Source: Mycobacterium saskatchewanense
GTDB lineage: Bacteria > Actinomycetota > Actinomycetes > Mycobacteriales > Mycobacteriaceae
Assembly (NCBI RefSeq): GCF_010729105.1
Contig: NZ_AP022573.1
Span: 5,084,001 to 5,148,000, forward strand
Length of the DNA: 64,000 nucleotides
Direction: 5' to 3'
This document shows positions 46,682 through 58,107 of the stretch, piece by piece. The notes under the pieces are model-generated. The model ran no database searches. It was not told where the DNA came from and worked only from the letters and a program-made list of their open reading frames with translations. A program made the translations under genes and the position numbers. How positions within the stretch are numbered: position 1 is the first letter of the stretch; every line of letters begins with the position of its first letter.

Positions 46682-47143
46682 GTGAACGTTCCCCGTCGCT
46701 GTTGCCGGCCCGGGTGTCCGCACTACGCCGTGGCGACCTTGACGTTCGTCTACTCGGACTCGACGGCGGTCGTGGGCCCACTCGCCACCGCGCGCGAGCC
46801 CCATTCATGGGACCTGTGCGTCGGCCACGCCGGCCGGATCACCGCCCCTCGAGGGTGGGATCTGGTGCGGCACGCCGGCCCGCTGCCCATCCCCAGCAAC
46901 CCCGACGAGGACGACCTCGTCGCGCTGGCGGACGCGGTTCGGGAAGGCGCTCCCGTCGAACGGGCCGTGGCCCGCGGCGGCACCGGTTCGCCGCTGAAGG
47001 GTTTCGACACCTTCGGTGATCCGCACCTGCATGCCACCGGCGCCCACGCCACTGCGCCGAGCGGCGGCGTGCTCGCGCCGCCCGAGCACCGCTCCGGACG
47101 CCGCCGCGGCCATCTGCGCGTGCTGCCCGATCCTGCCGACTGA
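46682..47143 (+). CDS. Rv3258c-type DUF3499 protein
   Basis: 153 residues from a GTG. The N-terminus has CCRPGCPHYAVATLTFVYSDS, a Cys/His cluster that could bind zinc, then WDLCVGHAGRITAPRGWDL. The C-terminal half is disordered. Function is unknown; in mycobacteria the gene stands between whiB2/Rv3259 and the phosphomannomutase gene. Confidence 0.88.
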   Translation: MNVPRRCCRPGCPHYAVATLTFVYSDSTAVVGPLATAREPHSWDLCVGHAGRITAPRGWDLVRHAGPLPIPSNPDEDDLVALADAVREGAPVERAVARGGTGSPLKGFDTFGDPHLHATGAHATAPSGGVLAPPEHRSGRRRGHLRVLPDPAD

Positions 47144-47219
47144 CGCTCCGCGTGTTTTCCGCGGGCCGATAGGCTGACGGCCAAGAGGTAAGGATCCCAG
47201 GCGTCAGGAGGCCCAAGGC

Positions 47220-48617
47220 ATGTCTCGGCCCGCCGCGATCGTCCACCGTGTCGTCAAGGCGTATGACGTGCGCGGGCTGGTCGGCGCAGAGCTCGACGAG
47301 CCGCTCGTCACCGACCTGGGCGCAGCGTTCGCCAAGCTGATGCGCGGCGAGGGCGCCGCGCAGGTGGTGATCGGCCACGACATGCGCGACAGCTCGCCGA
47401 CGCTGGCGGCCGCGTTCGCCGCCGGGGTGACCGGCCAGGGCCTCGACGTCGTGCGGATCGGGTTGGCGTCCACCGACGAGCTGTACTTCGCGTCGGGATC
47501 ACTCGGCTGCCCCGGCGCGATGTTCACCGCAAGCCACAACCCGGCGGCCTACAACGGGATCAAGCTGTGCCGGGCCGGGGCCAAGCCCGTCGGCGCCGAG
47601 AGCGGCCTGCGCACCATCAGTGACGACGTGATCGCCGGGGTAGAGCCCTATCGGGGACGACCCGGGACCGTCACCGACCGTGACGTGCTCGACGACTACG
47701 GCGCCTTCCTGCGTTCGCTGGTCGACACCTCCGGCCTGCGCCCGCTGCGGGTGGCAGTCGACGCCGGCAATGGCATGGCCGGCCACACCGCGCCGGCGGT
47801 GCTCGGGGCGATCGGCGCGGTCACACTGTTGCCGTTGTACTTCGAGCTCGACGGCTCCTTCCCCAACCACGAGGCCAACCCGCTGGACCCGGCCAACCTC
47901 GTGGACCTGCAGAAGTACGTCCGCGACACCGGCGCCGACATCGGCCTGGCCTTCGACGGCGACGCCGACCGGTGCTTCGTGGTCGACGAACGCGGCCGGG
48001 TCGTGTCGCCGTCGACGGTGACCAGCCTGGTGGCCGCCCGCGAGCTGGGCCGCGAGATCGGCGCCACGATCATTTACAACGTGATCACGTCGCGTGCGGT
48101 GCCCGAACTGGTCACCGAGCGGGGCGGCACACCGCTGCGTTCCCGCGTGGGGCACTCCTATATCAAGGCGCTGATGGCCGAGACCGGCGCGATCTTCGGC
48201 GGGGAGCACTCGGCGCACTACTACTTCCGCGACTTCTGGGGCGCCGACTCCGGCATGCTGGCCGCACTCCACGTACTGGCCGCCCTCGGCGAACAGGAAC
48301 GGCCGCTTTCCGAGCTGACCGCCGACTACCAGCGTTACGAATCGTCCGGCGAGATCAACTTCAAGGTGGCCGACGCATCCCGGTGCGTGGACGCCGTGCT
48401 GAAGTCGTTCGGCGGCCGGGTGCAGTCCATCGATCACATCGACGGGGTGACGGCCGATCTCGGCGATGGCAGCTGGTTCAACCTGCGCAGCTCCAACACC
48501 GAGCCGCTCCTGCGGCTCAATGTCGAGGCCCGCACCGCCGAGGACGTCGAGGCGATGGTTGCCCAGATCAGCGGCGAGATCGCCGCGCAAACGGCCCACG
48601 CGGAAGCGGCGCCATGA
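47220..48617 (+). CDS. manB: Phosphomannomutase
   Basis: 465 residues. Alpha-D-phosphohexomutase family: phosphoserine loop MFTASHNPAAYNGIK, metal loop DGDADRC, sugar loop GGEHSAHYYF and phosphate-binding RSSNTEPLLRL near the end. It converts mannose-6-P to mannose-1-P for the GDP-mannose pathway. The stop overlaps the next start (ATGA). Also called pmmA (Rv3257c). Confidence 0.93.
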   Translation: MSRPAAIVHRVVKAYDVRGLVGAELDEPLVTDLGAAFAKLMRGEGAAQVVIGHDMRDSSPTLAAAFAAGVTGQGLDVVRIGLASTDELYFASGSLGCPGAMFTASHNPAAYNGIKLCRAGAKPVGAESGLRTISDDVIAGVEPYRGRPGTVTDRDVLDDYGAFLRSLVDTSGLRPLRVAVDAGNGMAGHTAPAVLGAIGAVTLLPLYFELDGSFPNHEANPLDPANLVDLQKYVRDTGADIGLAFDGDADRCFVVDERGRVVSPSTVTSLVAARELGREIGATIIYNVITSRAVPELVTERGGTPLRSRVGHSYIKALMAETGAIFGGEHSAHYYFRDFWGADSGMLAALHVLAALGEQERPLSELTADYQRYESSGEINFKVADASRCVDAVLKSFGGRVQSIDHIDGVTADLGDGSWFNLRSSNTEPLLRLNVEARTAEDVEAMVAQISGEIAAQTAHAEAAP

Positions 48618-49705
48618 GCGCCGCGCGGGCGATCGACCTGGAAGACGCCGAAGGCCTGCTGGCCGCCGACCGGGAGGGACTGCTGCGGGCGGCGTCGTCG
48701 GCCGGCGCGCAGGTGCGCGCGATCGCCGCCGCGGTCGAGGAGGGCGCGCTCGAGTCGCTGCGGGGCGACGGCCGCCCCCGCAGCGTGATCTGGGTGGCCG
48801 GGCGGGGCACCGCCGAGACGGCCGGGGCCATCCTGGCCGCGACGTCGGGGGGCGCGGCCTCGGAGCCCATCGCGCTCCTCGCCGAGGCGCCGCCCTGGAT
48901 CGGCCCGCTGGATGTGCTGATCGTCGCCGGTGACGACCCCGGCGATCCGGCCCTGGTGAGCGCTGCCGCGACCGGGGTGCGCCGCGGTGCACGCGTGGTC
49001 ATCGTGGCGCCCTATGAGGGGCCGCTGCGGGATTCCACGGCGGGCCGCGTGGCGGTCCTGGCCCCGCGGCTCTGGGGTTCCGATGAGTTCGCGCTATGCC
49101 GTTACCTGGCCGCCGGCCTGGCGACGCTGCAAGCCGTGGACCCCAGGCCGAGCATTGATCTGGCGTCGCTCGCCGACGGGCTGGACGCCGAGACGCTGAG
49201 CAACAGCGCGGGCCGCGACCTGTTCACCAATCCCGCCAAGACGATGGCGGCGCGGATGGCCGGTCGCCGGGTGGCGCTGGCCGGCGACTGCGCCGCGACG
49301 CTTGCGTTGGCGCGCCACGGCAGCTCGGTGTTGTTGCGAATCGCGCACGAGGTCGTCGCCGCCTCCGGGCTCGCGGACGCCGTGACGGCGCTGCGGGGGT
49401 CGGCCGCCGGTTCTTCGGTCGACGCCCTGTTCCACGACGAGGAGATCGACGGCCCGCTGCCGGAGCGGCTGCACGTGCTGGTGCTGACGCTGGCCGACGA
49501 GCGCACGGTGGTCGCCGCCCGCGTCGCGGGCCTCGACGACGCCCACCTGATCGCCGCGCAGGACGAGACCGACGGGCCCGGAGGCTCGACTGGCGCCGAG
49601 GTCTCGCCGGCGCCGGGGGGCCCCGTCAGCCCGGAGCAGCAACTGGCAGTATTGGCCGTTCGGGTGGAGATGGCCGCTGTTTACATGCGACTGGTGCGGG
49701 GATAG
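48614..49705 (+). CDS. Rv3256c-type SIS-domain-like protein
   Basis: 363 residues. The middle and C-terminal parts resemble the sugar-isomerase fold of bifunctional phosphoglucose/phosphomannose isomerases (TobH-like): VIWVAGRGTAETAG, DVLIVAGDDPGD, ARVVIVAPYEG. Translationally coupled to manB and 9 bp before manA, which suggests a part in mannose-phosphate metabolism. The catalytic residues were not identified. Confidence 0.85.
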   Translation: MSAARAIDLEDAEGLLAADREGLLRAASSAGAQVRAIAAAVEEGALESLRGDGRPRSVIWVAGRGTAETAGAILAATSGGAASEPIALLAEAPPWIGPLDVLIVAGDDPGDPALVSAAATGVRRGARVVIVAPYEGPLRDSTAGRVAVLAPRLWGSDEFALCRYLAAGLATLQAVDPRPSIDLASLADGLDAETLSNSAGRDLFTNPAKTMAARMAGRRVALAGDCAATLALARHGSSVLLRIAHEVVAASGLADAVTALRGSAAGSSVDALFHDEEIDGPLPERLHVLVLTLADERTVVAARVAGLDDAHLIAAQDETDGPGGSTGAEVSPAPGGPVSPEQQLAVLAVRVEMAAVYMRLVRG

Positions 49706-49714
49706 ACATTCACA

Positions 49715-50941
49715 GTGGAACTGCTTCGCGGGGCCTTACGGACGTACGCATGGGGATCGCGTACGGCAATCGCCGAGTTCACCGGGCGCCCGGTGCCGGC
49801 GGCGCACCCTGAGGCTGAGCTCTGGTTCGGCGCTCACCCCGGGGACCCCGCGTGGCTGGAGACCGACGACGGCGAGATCTCGTTGCTGGAGGCGCTGGTC
49901 GCGGACCCCGAGGGGCAGCTGGGGCCCGGGTCGCGCTCCCGGTTCGGCGACGTGCTGCCGTTCCTGCTCAAGGTGCTGGCGGCCGACGAACCGCTGTCGC
50001 TGCAGGCGCACCCGAGCGCCGAGCAGGCGCTCGAGGGTTACCTCCGTGAGGAGCGGCTCGGGATCCCGGTGAACTCACCGATCCGCAACTACCGCGACAC
50101 GTCTCACAAGCCGGAGTTGCTGGTGGCGCTGCAGCCCTTCGAGGCGCTGGCCGGCTTCCGGCAGGCGGCGCGGACCACCGAGCTGTTGCGGTCGCTGGCC
50201 GTCTCCGACCTCGACCCCTTCATCGAGCTGCTGAGCGACCAGTCCGACGCCGACGGCCTGCGCGCCCTGTTCACCACCTGGATCACCGCGCCGCAGCCCG
50301 ACATCGACGTCCTGGTGTCTGCGGTGCTCGACGGCGCAATCCAGTACATCACTTCCGGGGCAACCGAATTCGCCGCCGAGGCGAAGACCGTGCTCGAGCT
50401 GGGCGAGCGGTATCCCGGCGACGCCGGGGTGCTGGCCGCCCTGCTGCTCAACCGCATCACCCTGGACCCTGGCGAGGCGATCTTCGTGCCGGCCGGCAAC
50501 CTGCACACCTACCTGCGCGGGTTCGCCGTGGAGGTGATGGCCAACTCGGACAACGTCTTACGCGGGGGACTGACCCCCAAGCACGTGGACGTGCCCGAGC
50601 TGCTGCGGGTGCTCGACTTCAACCCGAGCGCCGAGGCGCAGCTGCGGCCGCACGTCCATCGCGAGGGATTCGCCCTGATCTACGAGACCCCCGCCGACGA
50701 GTTCGCGGTCGCGCTGCTGGCGCTCGACGGCGACTATCTCGGCCACGAGGTCGACGCGTCGTGCAGCCACGAGGGCCCGCAGATTTTGCTGTGCACCGAG
50801 GGCAGCACGACGGTCCACGGGAAGTCCGGGTCGCTCACCCTGCAACGGGGGATGGCCGCCTGGGTGGGGGCCGACGACGGGCCGATCCGGCTGGTCGCGC
50901 GCGAGCCCACCAAGCTGTTCCGGGCGACCGTCGGGCTGTAG
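49715..50941 (+). CDS. manA: Mannose-6-phosphate isomerase, type I
   Basis: 408 residues from a GTG. Zinc-cupin features: LSLQAHPSAEQA (Gln and His ligands), SHKPELLVAL (Glu) and FVPAGNLHTYLRG (His). It interconverts fructose-6-P and mannose-6-P. With manB and manC in this window the whole route from fructose-6-P to GDP-mannose is present. Confidence 0.93.
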   Translation: MELLRGALRTYAWGSRTAIAEFTGRPVPAAHPEAELWFGAHPGDPAWLETDDGEISLLEALVADPEGQLGPGSRSRFGDVLPFLLKVLAADEPLSLQAHPSAEQALEGYLREERLGIPVNSPIRNYRDTSHKPELLVALQPFEALAGFRQAARTTELLRSLAVSDLDPFIELLSDQSDADGLRALFTTWITAPQPDIDVLVSAVLDGAIQYITSGATEFAAEAKTVLELGERYPGDAGVLAALLLNRITLDPGEAIFVPAGNLHTYLRGFAVEVMANSDNVLRGGLTPKHVDVPELLRVLDFNPSAEAQLRPHVHREGFALIYETPADEFAVALLALDGDYLGHEVDASCSHEGPQILLCTEGSTTVHGKSGSLTLQRGMAAWVGADDGPIRLVAREPTKLFRATVGL

Positions 50942-51057
50942 CCACTCCCTCGGGTGGGCGCCAACCGCCGATATCGCCCTCACGGTAGTGCCTTGCCGGG
51001 CGGTTTCAAGGGATCGCGACCACCCCCGCAATCTCGGCGCTCAACAAACGGCTGTAG

Positions 51058-52512
51058 CTATTCGGCGACCGCCATGGCCCGTCGGTCCGACGGTGGCGAC
51101 CCGCGTCGCGCGGCTTCGCCGCGCTCGCGATCGCCACGGGCGCCCTCCCGGCGCTCGCGCAGCCACAACCGCAGGTTGTGCCCCATGGCGCGGCCGACGA
51201 TCCGCGGCGGCGGCACCATATAGAGGCTGTCGAGCAGCGAGAACCGGCGCAGAAACCATTCGGCGAGAACGGGTTCCGTCTCGGCCGCCCCGAGGAACTG
51301 GTCGAACAGCGAAGCTGACGGCCGCCACCACCAAGGCACCGGCGCCTTGGCGCCGGCATGGTGGAAGTTGACGTCGGCGATGCCGTTCATCATCCACACC
51401 GGGTAGGTGGTCCTGGCCGTCGCGCCGTTGAGTGCCGCGGCCAGCTGGTCGTCCGGGAACCGCAGCGCCCACTTCAGGTGGCCGGCCTGCAGCGAGGTCA
51501 TCGTCATGCCCTGTCCGAAGGTGGGGTTGAAGCTGGCGACGGCGTCGCCGAACGGGACGATCCCGGTGGGGAATCGCTTCAGTTTGTGGTAGCGCCGCCA
51601 CCTGCTGGCCGGGAACGCGTGGTAGGCCGGCTCGCCGATGGGTTCGGCATGCGCCAGCGCGGCCGAGAAGTGGTCGGGCAGCAGCTCGCCGGCCAGCACC
51701 AGCATCTCGGGAAATGTCCTGGGCGGCTTGGCGTTTGCCACGCCGAACGTCGTCAGCACCCAGGTACCGTCCTCGTAGAACAGCATGCCGAGCCCCAGGG
51801 ACTGGTCGTGAGAGGCCCCGGCGACCACCACCTTCTCCGCGATCAAGCCCTCGGGCATGCGGAAGCGGTGGGTGGCGTAGTGGATGCCGATGTCGATGGT
51901 TTGCTCGACGGGCTTTTCGAACCCCCATTGCTCGAGCCAGACCTGCAGCCGGGTGCCCCGGCCCGCGGCGTCCACAACGAGGTCGGCCGGCACGAACTCC
52001 GGCTCGCCGCCCTCCGGCGGGTCCAACAGGACGCCGGTCACCCGCTGGCGCGCCGGGTCGAACCGCGGTTCGGAGACCGGTCGCCGGACGATGTCGACGT
52101 TGTCGATCTGTTGCACCCGGGTGCGCAGCTGCCATTCGAGATACGGCCGGCTGGGCACGTAGGCGGTGAACTCGTCGCGCAGGGTGTGCCCCGTGCCCAG
52201 GACGTGGCCGGCGGCGCCCAGGTAGATGCAGTCCGGCCGGTTCTCGAGCATGGGCACGCCCGAGGCCACCATGTCCTTCAGCAGGCCGGGGAACAGGCTC
52301 TCGAATTCGGCCGCCCCGCGGGCCATCAGCATGTGCAGGTGCTGGTCCTGAGGCACCGCCGCCCGGTTCGTCGGGGTGGTCGGCAACTCGTCGCGTTCGT
52401 AGATCGTCACGTGGGAGAAGGAGTCCGACAGGACCCGAGCAGCGCACAGGCCGGCGATGCTCCCCCCGATGACCACCGCGTGGTCTCTTGTGTTCTTCCC
52501 GCTGTCCGGCAT
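51058..52512 (-). CDS. FAD-dependent oxidoreductase (Rv3254 type)
   Basis: 484 residues. N-terminal dinucleotide fold AVVIGGSIAGLCAARVL, then VTIYERDELP; a later PFGDAVASFNPTFGQGM is the second FAD motif of aromatic hydroxylase or geranylgeranyl-reductase-type flavoproteins. The substrate is unknown. It converges on manA and is divergent from the permease gene. Confidence 0.88.
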   Translation of the reverse strand: MPDSGKNTRDHAVVIGGSIAGLCAARVLSDSFSHVTIYERDELPTTPTNRAAVPQDQHLHMLMARGAAEFESLFPGLLKDMVASGVPMLENRPDCIYLGAAGHVLGTGHTLRDEFTAYVPSRPYLEWQLRTRVQQIDNVDIVRRPVSEPRFDPARQRVTGVLLDPPEGGEPEFVPADLVVDAAGRGTRLQVWLEQWGFEKPVEQTIDIGIHYATHRFRMPEGLIAEKVVVAGASHDQSLGLGMLFYEDGTWVLTTFGVANAKPPRTFPEMLVLAGELLPDHFSAALAHAEPIGEPAYHAFPASRWRRYHKLKRFPTGIVPFGDAVASFNPTFGQGMTMTSLQAGHLKWALRFPDDQLAAALNGATARTTYPVWMMNGIADVNFHHAGAKAPVPWWWRPSASLFDQFLGAAETEPVLAEWFLRRFSLLDSLYMVPPPRIVGRAMGHNLRLWLRERREGARGDRERGEAARRGSPPSDRRAMAVAE

Positions 52513-52566
52513 CTCCGCAGAGTACCCAGTACTGTGCGGTCAGCTACTGACGAAGGGGCGGCGCGG

Positions 52567-54066
52567 ATGGCCAGTCGATGGCGCACGAAGTCGGTCGAGC
52601 AATCGATGGCCGATACCGACGAGCCGGACACCCGCCTCCGCAAGGAGCTGACGTGGCGCGATCTCGTCGTGTTCGGGGTCGCGGTGGTGATCGGCGCCGG
52701 TATCTTCACCGTCACCGCGTCGACGGCCGGCGACATCACCGGCCCGGCGATCTGGATCTCCTTCGTGATCGCCGCGGTGACCTGCGCGCTGGCGGCGTTG
52801 TGTTACGCCGAATTCGCCTCGACGCTTCCGGTGGCGGGCAGCGCCTATACCTTCTCCTATGCGACCTTCGGCGAGTTCCTCGCCTGGATCATCGGGTGGA
52901 ACCTGCTGCTGGAATTGGCCATCGGCGCCGCCGTCGTCGCCAAGGGCTGGTCGAGTTACCTCGGCTCGGTGTTCGGGTTCGCCGGCGGCACGCTGAGGTT
53001 CGGTTCCGCCCAGCTCGACTGGGGTGCCCTGTTGATCGTCGCGGTGGTGGCGACGCTGATCGCCCTGGGTACCAAGCTGTCGTCGAGGTTCTCGGCGGTG
53101 GTCACGGGGATCAAGGTGTCGGTGGTGTTGCTCGTCGTGGTCGTCGGTGCGTTCTACATCAAGGGCTCCAACTACTCGCCGTTCATCCCGCCGCCCGAGG
53201 CCGGGCACGAGGCCTCGGGTATCAATCAGTCGGTGCTGTCGCTGCTCACCGGGGCGCACAGCAGCCACTACGGCTGGTACGGCGTGCTGGCGGGGGCATC
53301 GATCGTGTTCTTCGCGTTCATCGGCTTCGACATCGTCGCCACCATGGCCGAGGAGACCAAGCGCCCCCAGCGCGACGTGCCGCGGGGAATTCTGGTGTCG
53401 CTGGCGGTCGTGACCGTGCTCTACGTGGCGGTCTCGGTGGTGCTGTCCGGGATGGTGTCCTACACGAAGCTCAAGACGGTCCCGGGTCGCGGCCACGCCA
53501 ACCTGGCGACCGCGTTTCAGGACAACGGGATCGCGTGGGCCAGCGAGATCATCTCCATCGGCGCGCTGGCCGGGCTGACGACGGTGGTGATGGTGCTGAT
53601 GCTCGGACAGTGCCGGGTCCTGTTCGCGATGGCGCGCGACGGCCTGTTGCCGCGGCAGCTGGCCAAGACCGGTTCGCGAGGCACTCCCGTCCGCATCACC
53701 GTGCTGGTCGCGGTGCTGGTGGGCGCGACGGCCTCGGTGTTTCCGATCGACAAGCTCGAGGAGATGGTCAACGTCGGGACGCTGTTCGCCTTCGCTCTGG
53801 TCTCGGCCGGAGTCATGGTTTTGCGGCGCACCCGCCCGGACCTGGAGCGGGGATTTCGGGCCCCGTGGGTACCGGCGCTTCCCATCGCCTCGATCTGCGC
53901 GTGCGTGTGGCTGATGGTGAACCTTACGGCGCTGACCTGGGTCCGCTTCGCGATCTGGCTGGTGATCGGAACGGCGATTTACGTCGGCTACGGGTACGGG
54001 CATTCGGTGCAGGGCCACCGACAGGCGCTCGAGGCGCGCCAGACCGCTTGGCGAACGTCGAGTTGA
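52567..54066 (+). CDS. Amino acid permease, APC family (Rv3253c type)
   Basis: 499 residues from the ATG at 52567 with AAGGGG upstream. About 12 membrane helices; the first has VVIGAGIFTVTA, the APC substrate motif, and ALAALCYAEFASTLPVAGSAYTF follows. Close to the cationic amino acid transporter branch; the substrate is not certain. Confidence 0.92.
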   Translation: MASRWRTKSVEQSMADTDEPDTRLRKELTWRDLVVFGVAVVIGAGIFTVTASTAGDITGPAIWISFVIAAVTCALAALCYAEFASTLPVAGSAYTFSYATFGEFLAWIIGWNLLLELAIGAAVVAKGWSSYLGSVFGFAGGTLRFGSAQLDWGALLIVAVVATLIALGTKLSSRFSAVVTGIKVSVVLLVVVVGAFYIKGSNYSPFIPPPEAGHEASGINQSVLSLLTGAHSSHYGWYGVLAGASIVFFAFIGFDIVATMAEETKRPQRDVPRGILVSLAVVTVLYVAVSVVLSGMVSYTKLKTVPGRGHANLATAFQDNGIAWASEIISIGALAGLTTVVMVLMLGQCRVLFAMARDGLLPRQLAKTGSRGTPVRITVLVAVLVGATASVFPIDKLEEMVNVGTLFAFALVSAGVMVLRRTRPDLERGFRAPWVPALPIASICACVWLMVNLTALTWVRFAIWLVIGTAIYVGYGYGHSVQGHRQALEARQTAWRTSS

Positions 54067-54213
54067 TGGGCCGGTAGCGCCCGAGATCCAACAACAACTC
54101 GACACTCGACGCGCAAACAGCTTTACAAAATGCCCTTCCGTGTCTAGACGAAAGACGCAATGAGCGGTAATGTCCAACTCCAACGTGGCATGACTCACAA
54201 GGAGGTTTGGCAT

Positions 54214-55455
54214 ATGACCACATTGAGGCCCCAGCCGATCGAGGCGCCGGCCTGGCGGGACAAGAAACGGCATCTGTGGCTCATGGGGCTCATCGCCCCG
54301 ACGGCGTTGTTCGTGATGCTGCCCCTGATCTGGGGGCTCAACCGCCTCGGCTGGCACGCGGCCGCGCAGGTGCCGCTGTGGATCGGCCCGATCCTGCTCT
54401 ACGTGCTGTTGCCGATCCTGGATCTGCGCTTCGGTCCCGACGGCCAGAATCCCCCCGACGAGGTGATGGAGCGGCTGGAAAACGACAAGTACTACCGGTA
54501 CTGCACCTACGTCTACATCCCGTTCCAGTACCTGAGCGTGGTGCTCGGCGCCTACCTGTTCACCGCCGCCCACCTCGGCTGGCTCGGGTTCGACGGCGGG
54601 CTGAGCTGGGCGGGCAAGCTCGGGCTGGCGCTGTCGGTCGGCGTCCTCGGCGGCGTCGGCATCAACACCGCGCACGAGATGGGCCACAAGAAGGACTCGC
54701 TGGAGCGGTGGCTGTCCAAGATCACCCTCGCGCAGACCTGCTACGGCCACTTCTACATCGAGCACAACCGCGGCCACCACGTGCGAGTGTCCACCCCTGA
54801 AGACCCCGCCTCGGCCCGCTTCGGGGAGACCTTCTGGGAGTTTCTGCCGCGCAGCGTGTTCGGCAGCCTGCGCTCGGCGGTGCGGCTGGAGGCGCAGCGG
54901 GTGCGCAGGATGGGCAAGAGCCCCTGGAACCCGACGACTTACCTGTCCAACGACGTGCTCAATGCCTGGGCGCTGTCGGTGGTGTTGTGGGGTGCGCTGA
55001 TCGCGGTCTTCGGCCCCGGCCTGATCCCGTTCGTCGTCATCCAGGCGGTCTTCGGCTTCTCCCTCCTGGAGGCCGTCAACTATCTCGAGCACTACGGGCT
55101 GCTGCGGCAGAAGCTCGACTCGCCTTCCGGGAAGGTGCGCTACGAGCGCTGCGCGCCGGTGCACAGCTGGAACTCCGACCACGTGGTCACCAACCTGTTC
55201 CTCTATCACCTGCAGCGGCACAGCGACCACCACGCCAACCCCACCCGCCGCTACCAGACGCTGCGCAGCATGGAGGGGGCGCCGAACCTGCCGAGTGGAT
55301 ACGCGTCGATGATCTCGCTGACCTACTTCCCGCCGCTGTGGCGCAGGGTCATGGATCATCGGGTGCTCGAGCACTATGACGGCGACATCACCAAGGTCAA
55401 CGTGCAGCCCCGGCTGCGCGACAAGATGCTGGCCAGGTACGGGGTGCCCGCATGA
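54214..55455 (+). CDS. alkB: Alkane 1-monooxygenase
   Basis: 413 residues. AAGGAGG at 54199-54205 sets the ATG at 54214. Six membrane helices and the diiron histidine boxes NTAHEMGH, EHNRGHH and LQRHSDHH, plus NYLEHYG. It hydroxylates terminal carbons of alkanes using electrons from rubredoxin. Its stop overlaps the rubA start. Confidence 0.95.
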   Translation: MTTLRPQPIEAPAWRDKKRHLWLMGLIAPTALFVMLPLIWGLNRLGWHAAAQVPLWIGPILLYVLLPILDLRFGPDGQNPPDEVMERLENDKYYRYCTYVYIPFQYLSVVLGAYLFTAAHLGWLGFDGGLSWAGKLGLALSVGVLGGVGINTAHEMGHKKDSLERWLSKITLAQTCYGHFYIEHNRGHHVRVSTPEDPASARFGETFWEFLPRSVFGSLRSAVRLEAQRVRRMGKSPWNPTTYLSNDVLNAWALSVVLWGALIAVFGPGLIPFVVIQAVFGFSLLEAVNYLEHYGLLRQKLDSPSGKVRYERCAPVHSWNSDHVVTNLFLYHLQRHSDHHANPTRRYQTLRSMEGAPNLPSGYASMISLTYFPPLWRRVMDHRVLEHYDGDITKVNVQPRLRDKMLARYGVPA

Positions 55456-55625
55456 TCGCCTACCGCTGCCCCGGATGCGACTACACCTACGACGAATCGA
55501 AAGGCGCTCCGCGGGAAGGCTTTCCCCCGGGTACGTCCTTCAGCGACATTCCCGAAGACTGGTGCTGCCCCGATTGCGCGGTGCGTGAGAAGGTCGATTT
55601 CGAGAAGATAGGAGTCAACCGATGA
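55452..55625 (+). CDS. rubA: Rubredoxin RubA
   Basis: 57 residues, too small for most gene callers. Iron ligands Cys6, Cys9, Cys39 and Cys42 (CPGC and CPDC). ATGA overlaps join it to alkB and to rubB. Electron carrier to AlkB. Confidence 0.93.
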   Translation: MIAYRCPGCDYTYDESKGAPREGFPPGTSFSDIPEDWCCPDCAVREKVDFEKIGVNR

Positions 55626-55804
55626 GCGACTACAGGCTCTTCGTGTGTGTTCAGTGTGGCTTCGAGTACGACGAGGCCAAGGGCTGGCCCGAAGACGGCA
55701 TCGCGCCCGGCACCCGCTGGGACGACATCCCCGATGACTGGAGCTGCCCGGACTGCGGTGCGGCGAAGTCCGACTTCGAGATGGTGGAGATAGCTCGTTC
55801 GTGA
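55622..55804 (+). CDS. rubB: Rubredoxin RubB
   Basis: 60 residues, ligands Cys9, Cys12, Cys42 and Cys45 (CVQC and CPDC) with the [19 protein letters not shown] rubredoxin core. Start overlaps the rubA stop; stop overlaps the TetR start. Second rubredoxin of the alkane operon. Confidence 0.95.
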   Translation: MSDYRLFVCVQCGFEYDEAKGWPEDGIAPGTRWDDIPDDWSCPDCGAAKSDFEMVEIARS

Positions 55805-56436
55805 GCGCCCCAACAACTATCGTCGCGCCTATGAAGCGGATGCCGTACGCCGAGGCGTCGCGGGCCCTGTTGCGCGACTCCGTGCTGGACGCGATGCGGG
55901 AGCTTCTGGGCGGCCGCGACTGGTCGGCCATCACGCTGTCGGACGTGGCGCGCGCCGCGGGTGTCAGCCGGCAGACCATCTACAACGAGTTCGGCTCGCG
56001 GCAGGGCCTGGCGCAGGGGTACGCCCTGCGCCTGGCCGACCGCCTGGTCGACACCGTCCACGCGGCCCTGGACGCCAACGTGGGGGACATCTACGACGCA
56101 TTCCTGCAGGGTTTTCGCGACTTCTTCGCAGAATCGCAGGCCGACCCGCTCGTGATCTCGCTGCTGAGCGGGGTGGCCAAGCCGGACCTGCTGCAGCTCA
56201 TCACCACCGACAGCGGCCCCATCATCACCCGCGCGTCGGGCAGGCTCGCGTCGGCGCTCACCCAGACGTGGGTCGCCACCAGCGACGAAGACGCGGGCGT
56301 GCTGGCGCGCGCCATCGTGCGGCTGTGCCTGAGCTACGTGTCGATGCCTCCGGAGGCCGATCATGACGTCGCGGCCGATCTGGCACGATTGATGACGCCG
56401 TTCGCCGAACGACACGGCGTCGCCAACGTGCCCTGA
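55801..56436 (+). CDS. TetR-family regulator of the alkane operon (Rv3249c type)
   Basis: 211 residues from a GTG that overlaps the rubB stop. HTH at residues about 40-70 ([22 protein letters not shown]). A ligand-binding helical domain follows. Co-translation with alkB-rubA-rubB suggests control of that operon, probably by a fatty acid or alkane-derived ligand. Confidence 0.9.
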   Translation: MSAPTTIVAPMKRMPYAEASRALLRDSVLDAMRELLGGRDWSAITLSDVARAAGVSRQTIYNEFGSRQGLAQGYALRLADRLVDTVHAALDANVGDIYDAFLQGFRDFFAESQADPLVISLLSGVAKPDLLQLITTDSGPIITRASGRLASALTQTWVATSDEDAGVLARAIVRLCLSYVSMPPEADHDVAADLARLMTPFAERHGVANVP

Positions 56437-56541
56437 GTGTTCCCGACGCCCGGGGCCCACAGATCGGCGACTACAGTGGCGCAAGAACATACCTAAGCTA
56501 AGTACCGCTGACCGGTGAGCCCTGAAAAGGATGAAACTTCC

Positions 56542-58014
<1,473 letters not shown>

Positions 58015-58027
58015 GTCTTTTGTGGTG

Positions 58028-58057
58028 GCCGCACGCCCGGCCAGCCGGGCGTGCGGC
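58028..58057 (+). terminator. Strong hairpin downstream of sahH
   Basis: GCCGCACGCCCGGC (58028-58041) and GCCGGGCGTGCGGC (58044-58057) are perfect 14-base arms around 2 bases. No U-tract. A second hairpin follows at 58061-58084 (GAGCGCCC / GGGCGCTC). Tandem GC-rich hairpins of this kind could end or attenuate transcription before tmk. Confidence 0.6.
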
Positions 58058-58107
58058 ACCGAGCGCCCTTCCAGCCGGGCGCTCGACGAGGGACTAGGCT
58101 TCGCGCC

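Noticed and set aside
50963..51005. AACCGCC/GGCGGTT inverted repeat between manA and the flavoprotein gene
   Set aside because: Only 7 bases with a 29-base loop and no U-tract; too weak to call a terminator.
52540..55374. 944-codon minus-strand frame opposite the permease and alkB
   Set aside because: Arg/His/Gln-rich shadow spanning two well-supported genes.
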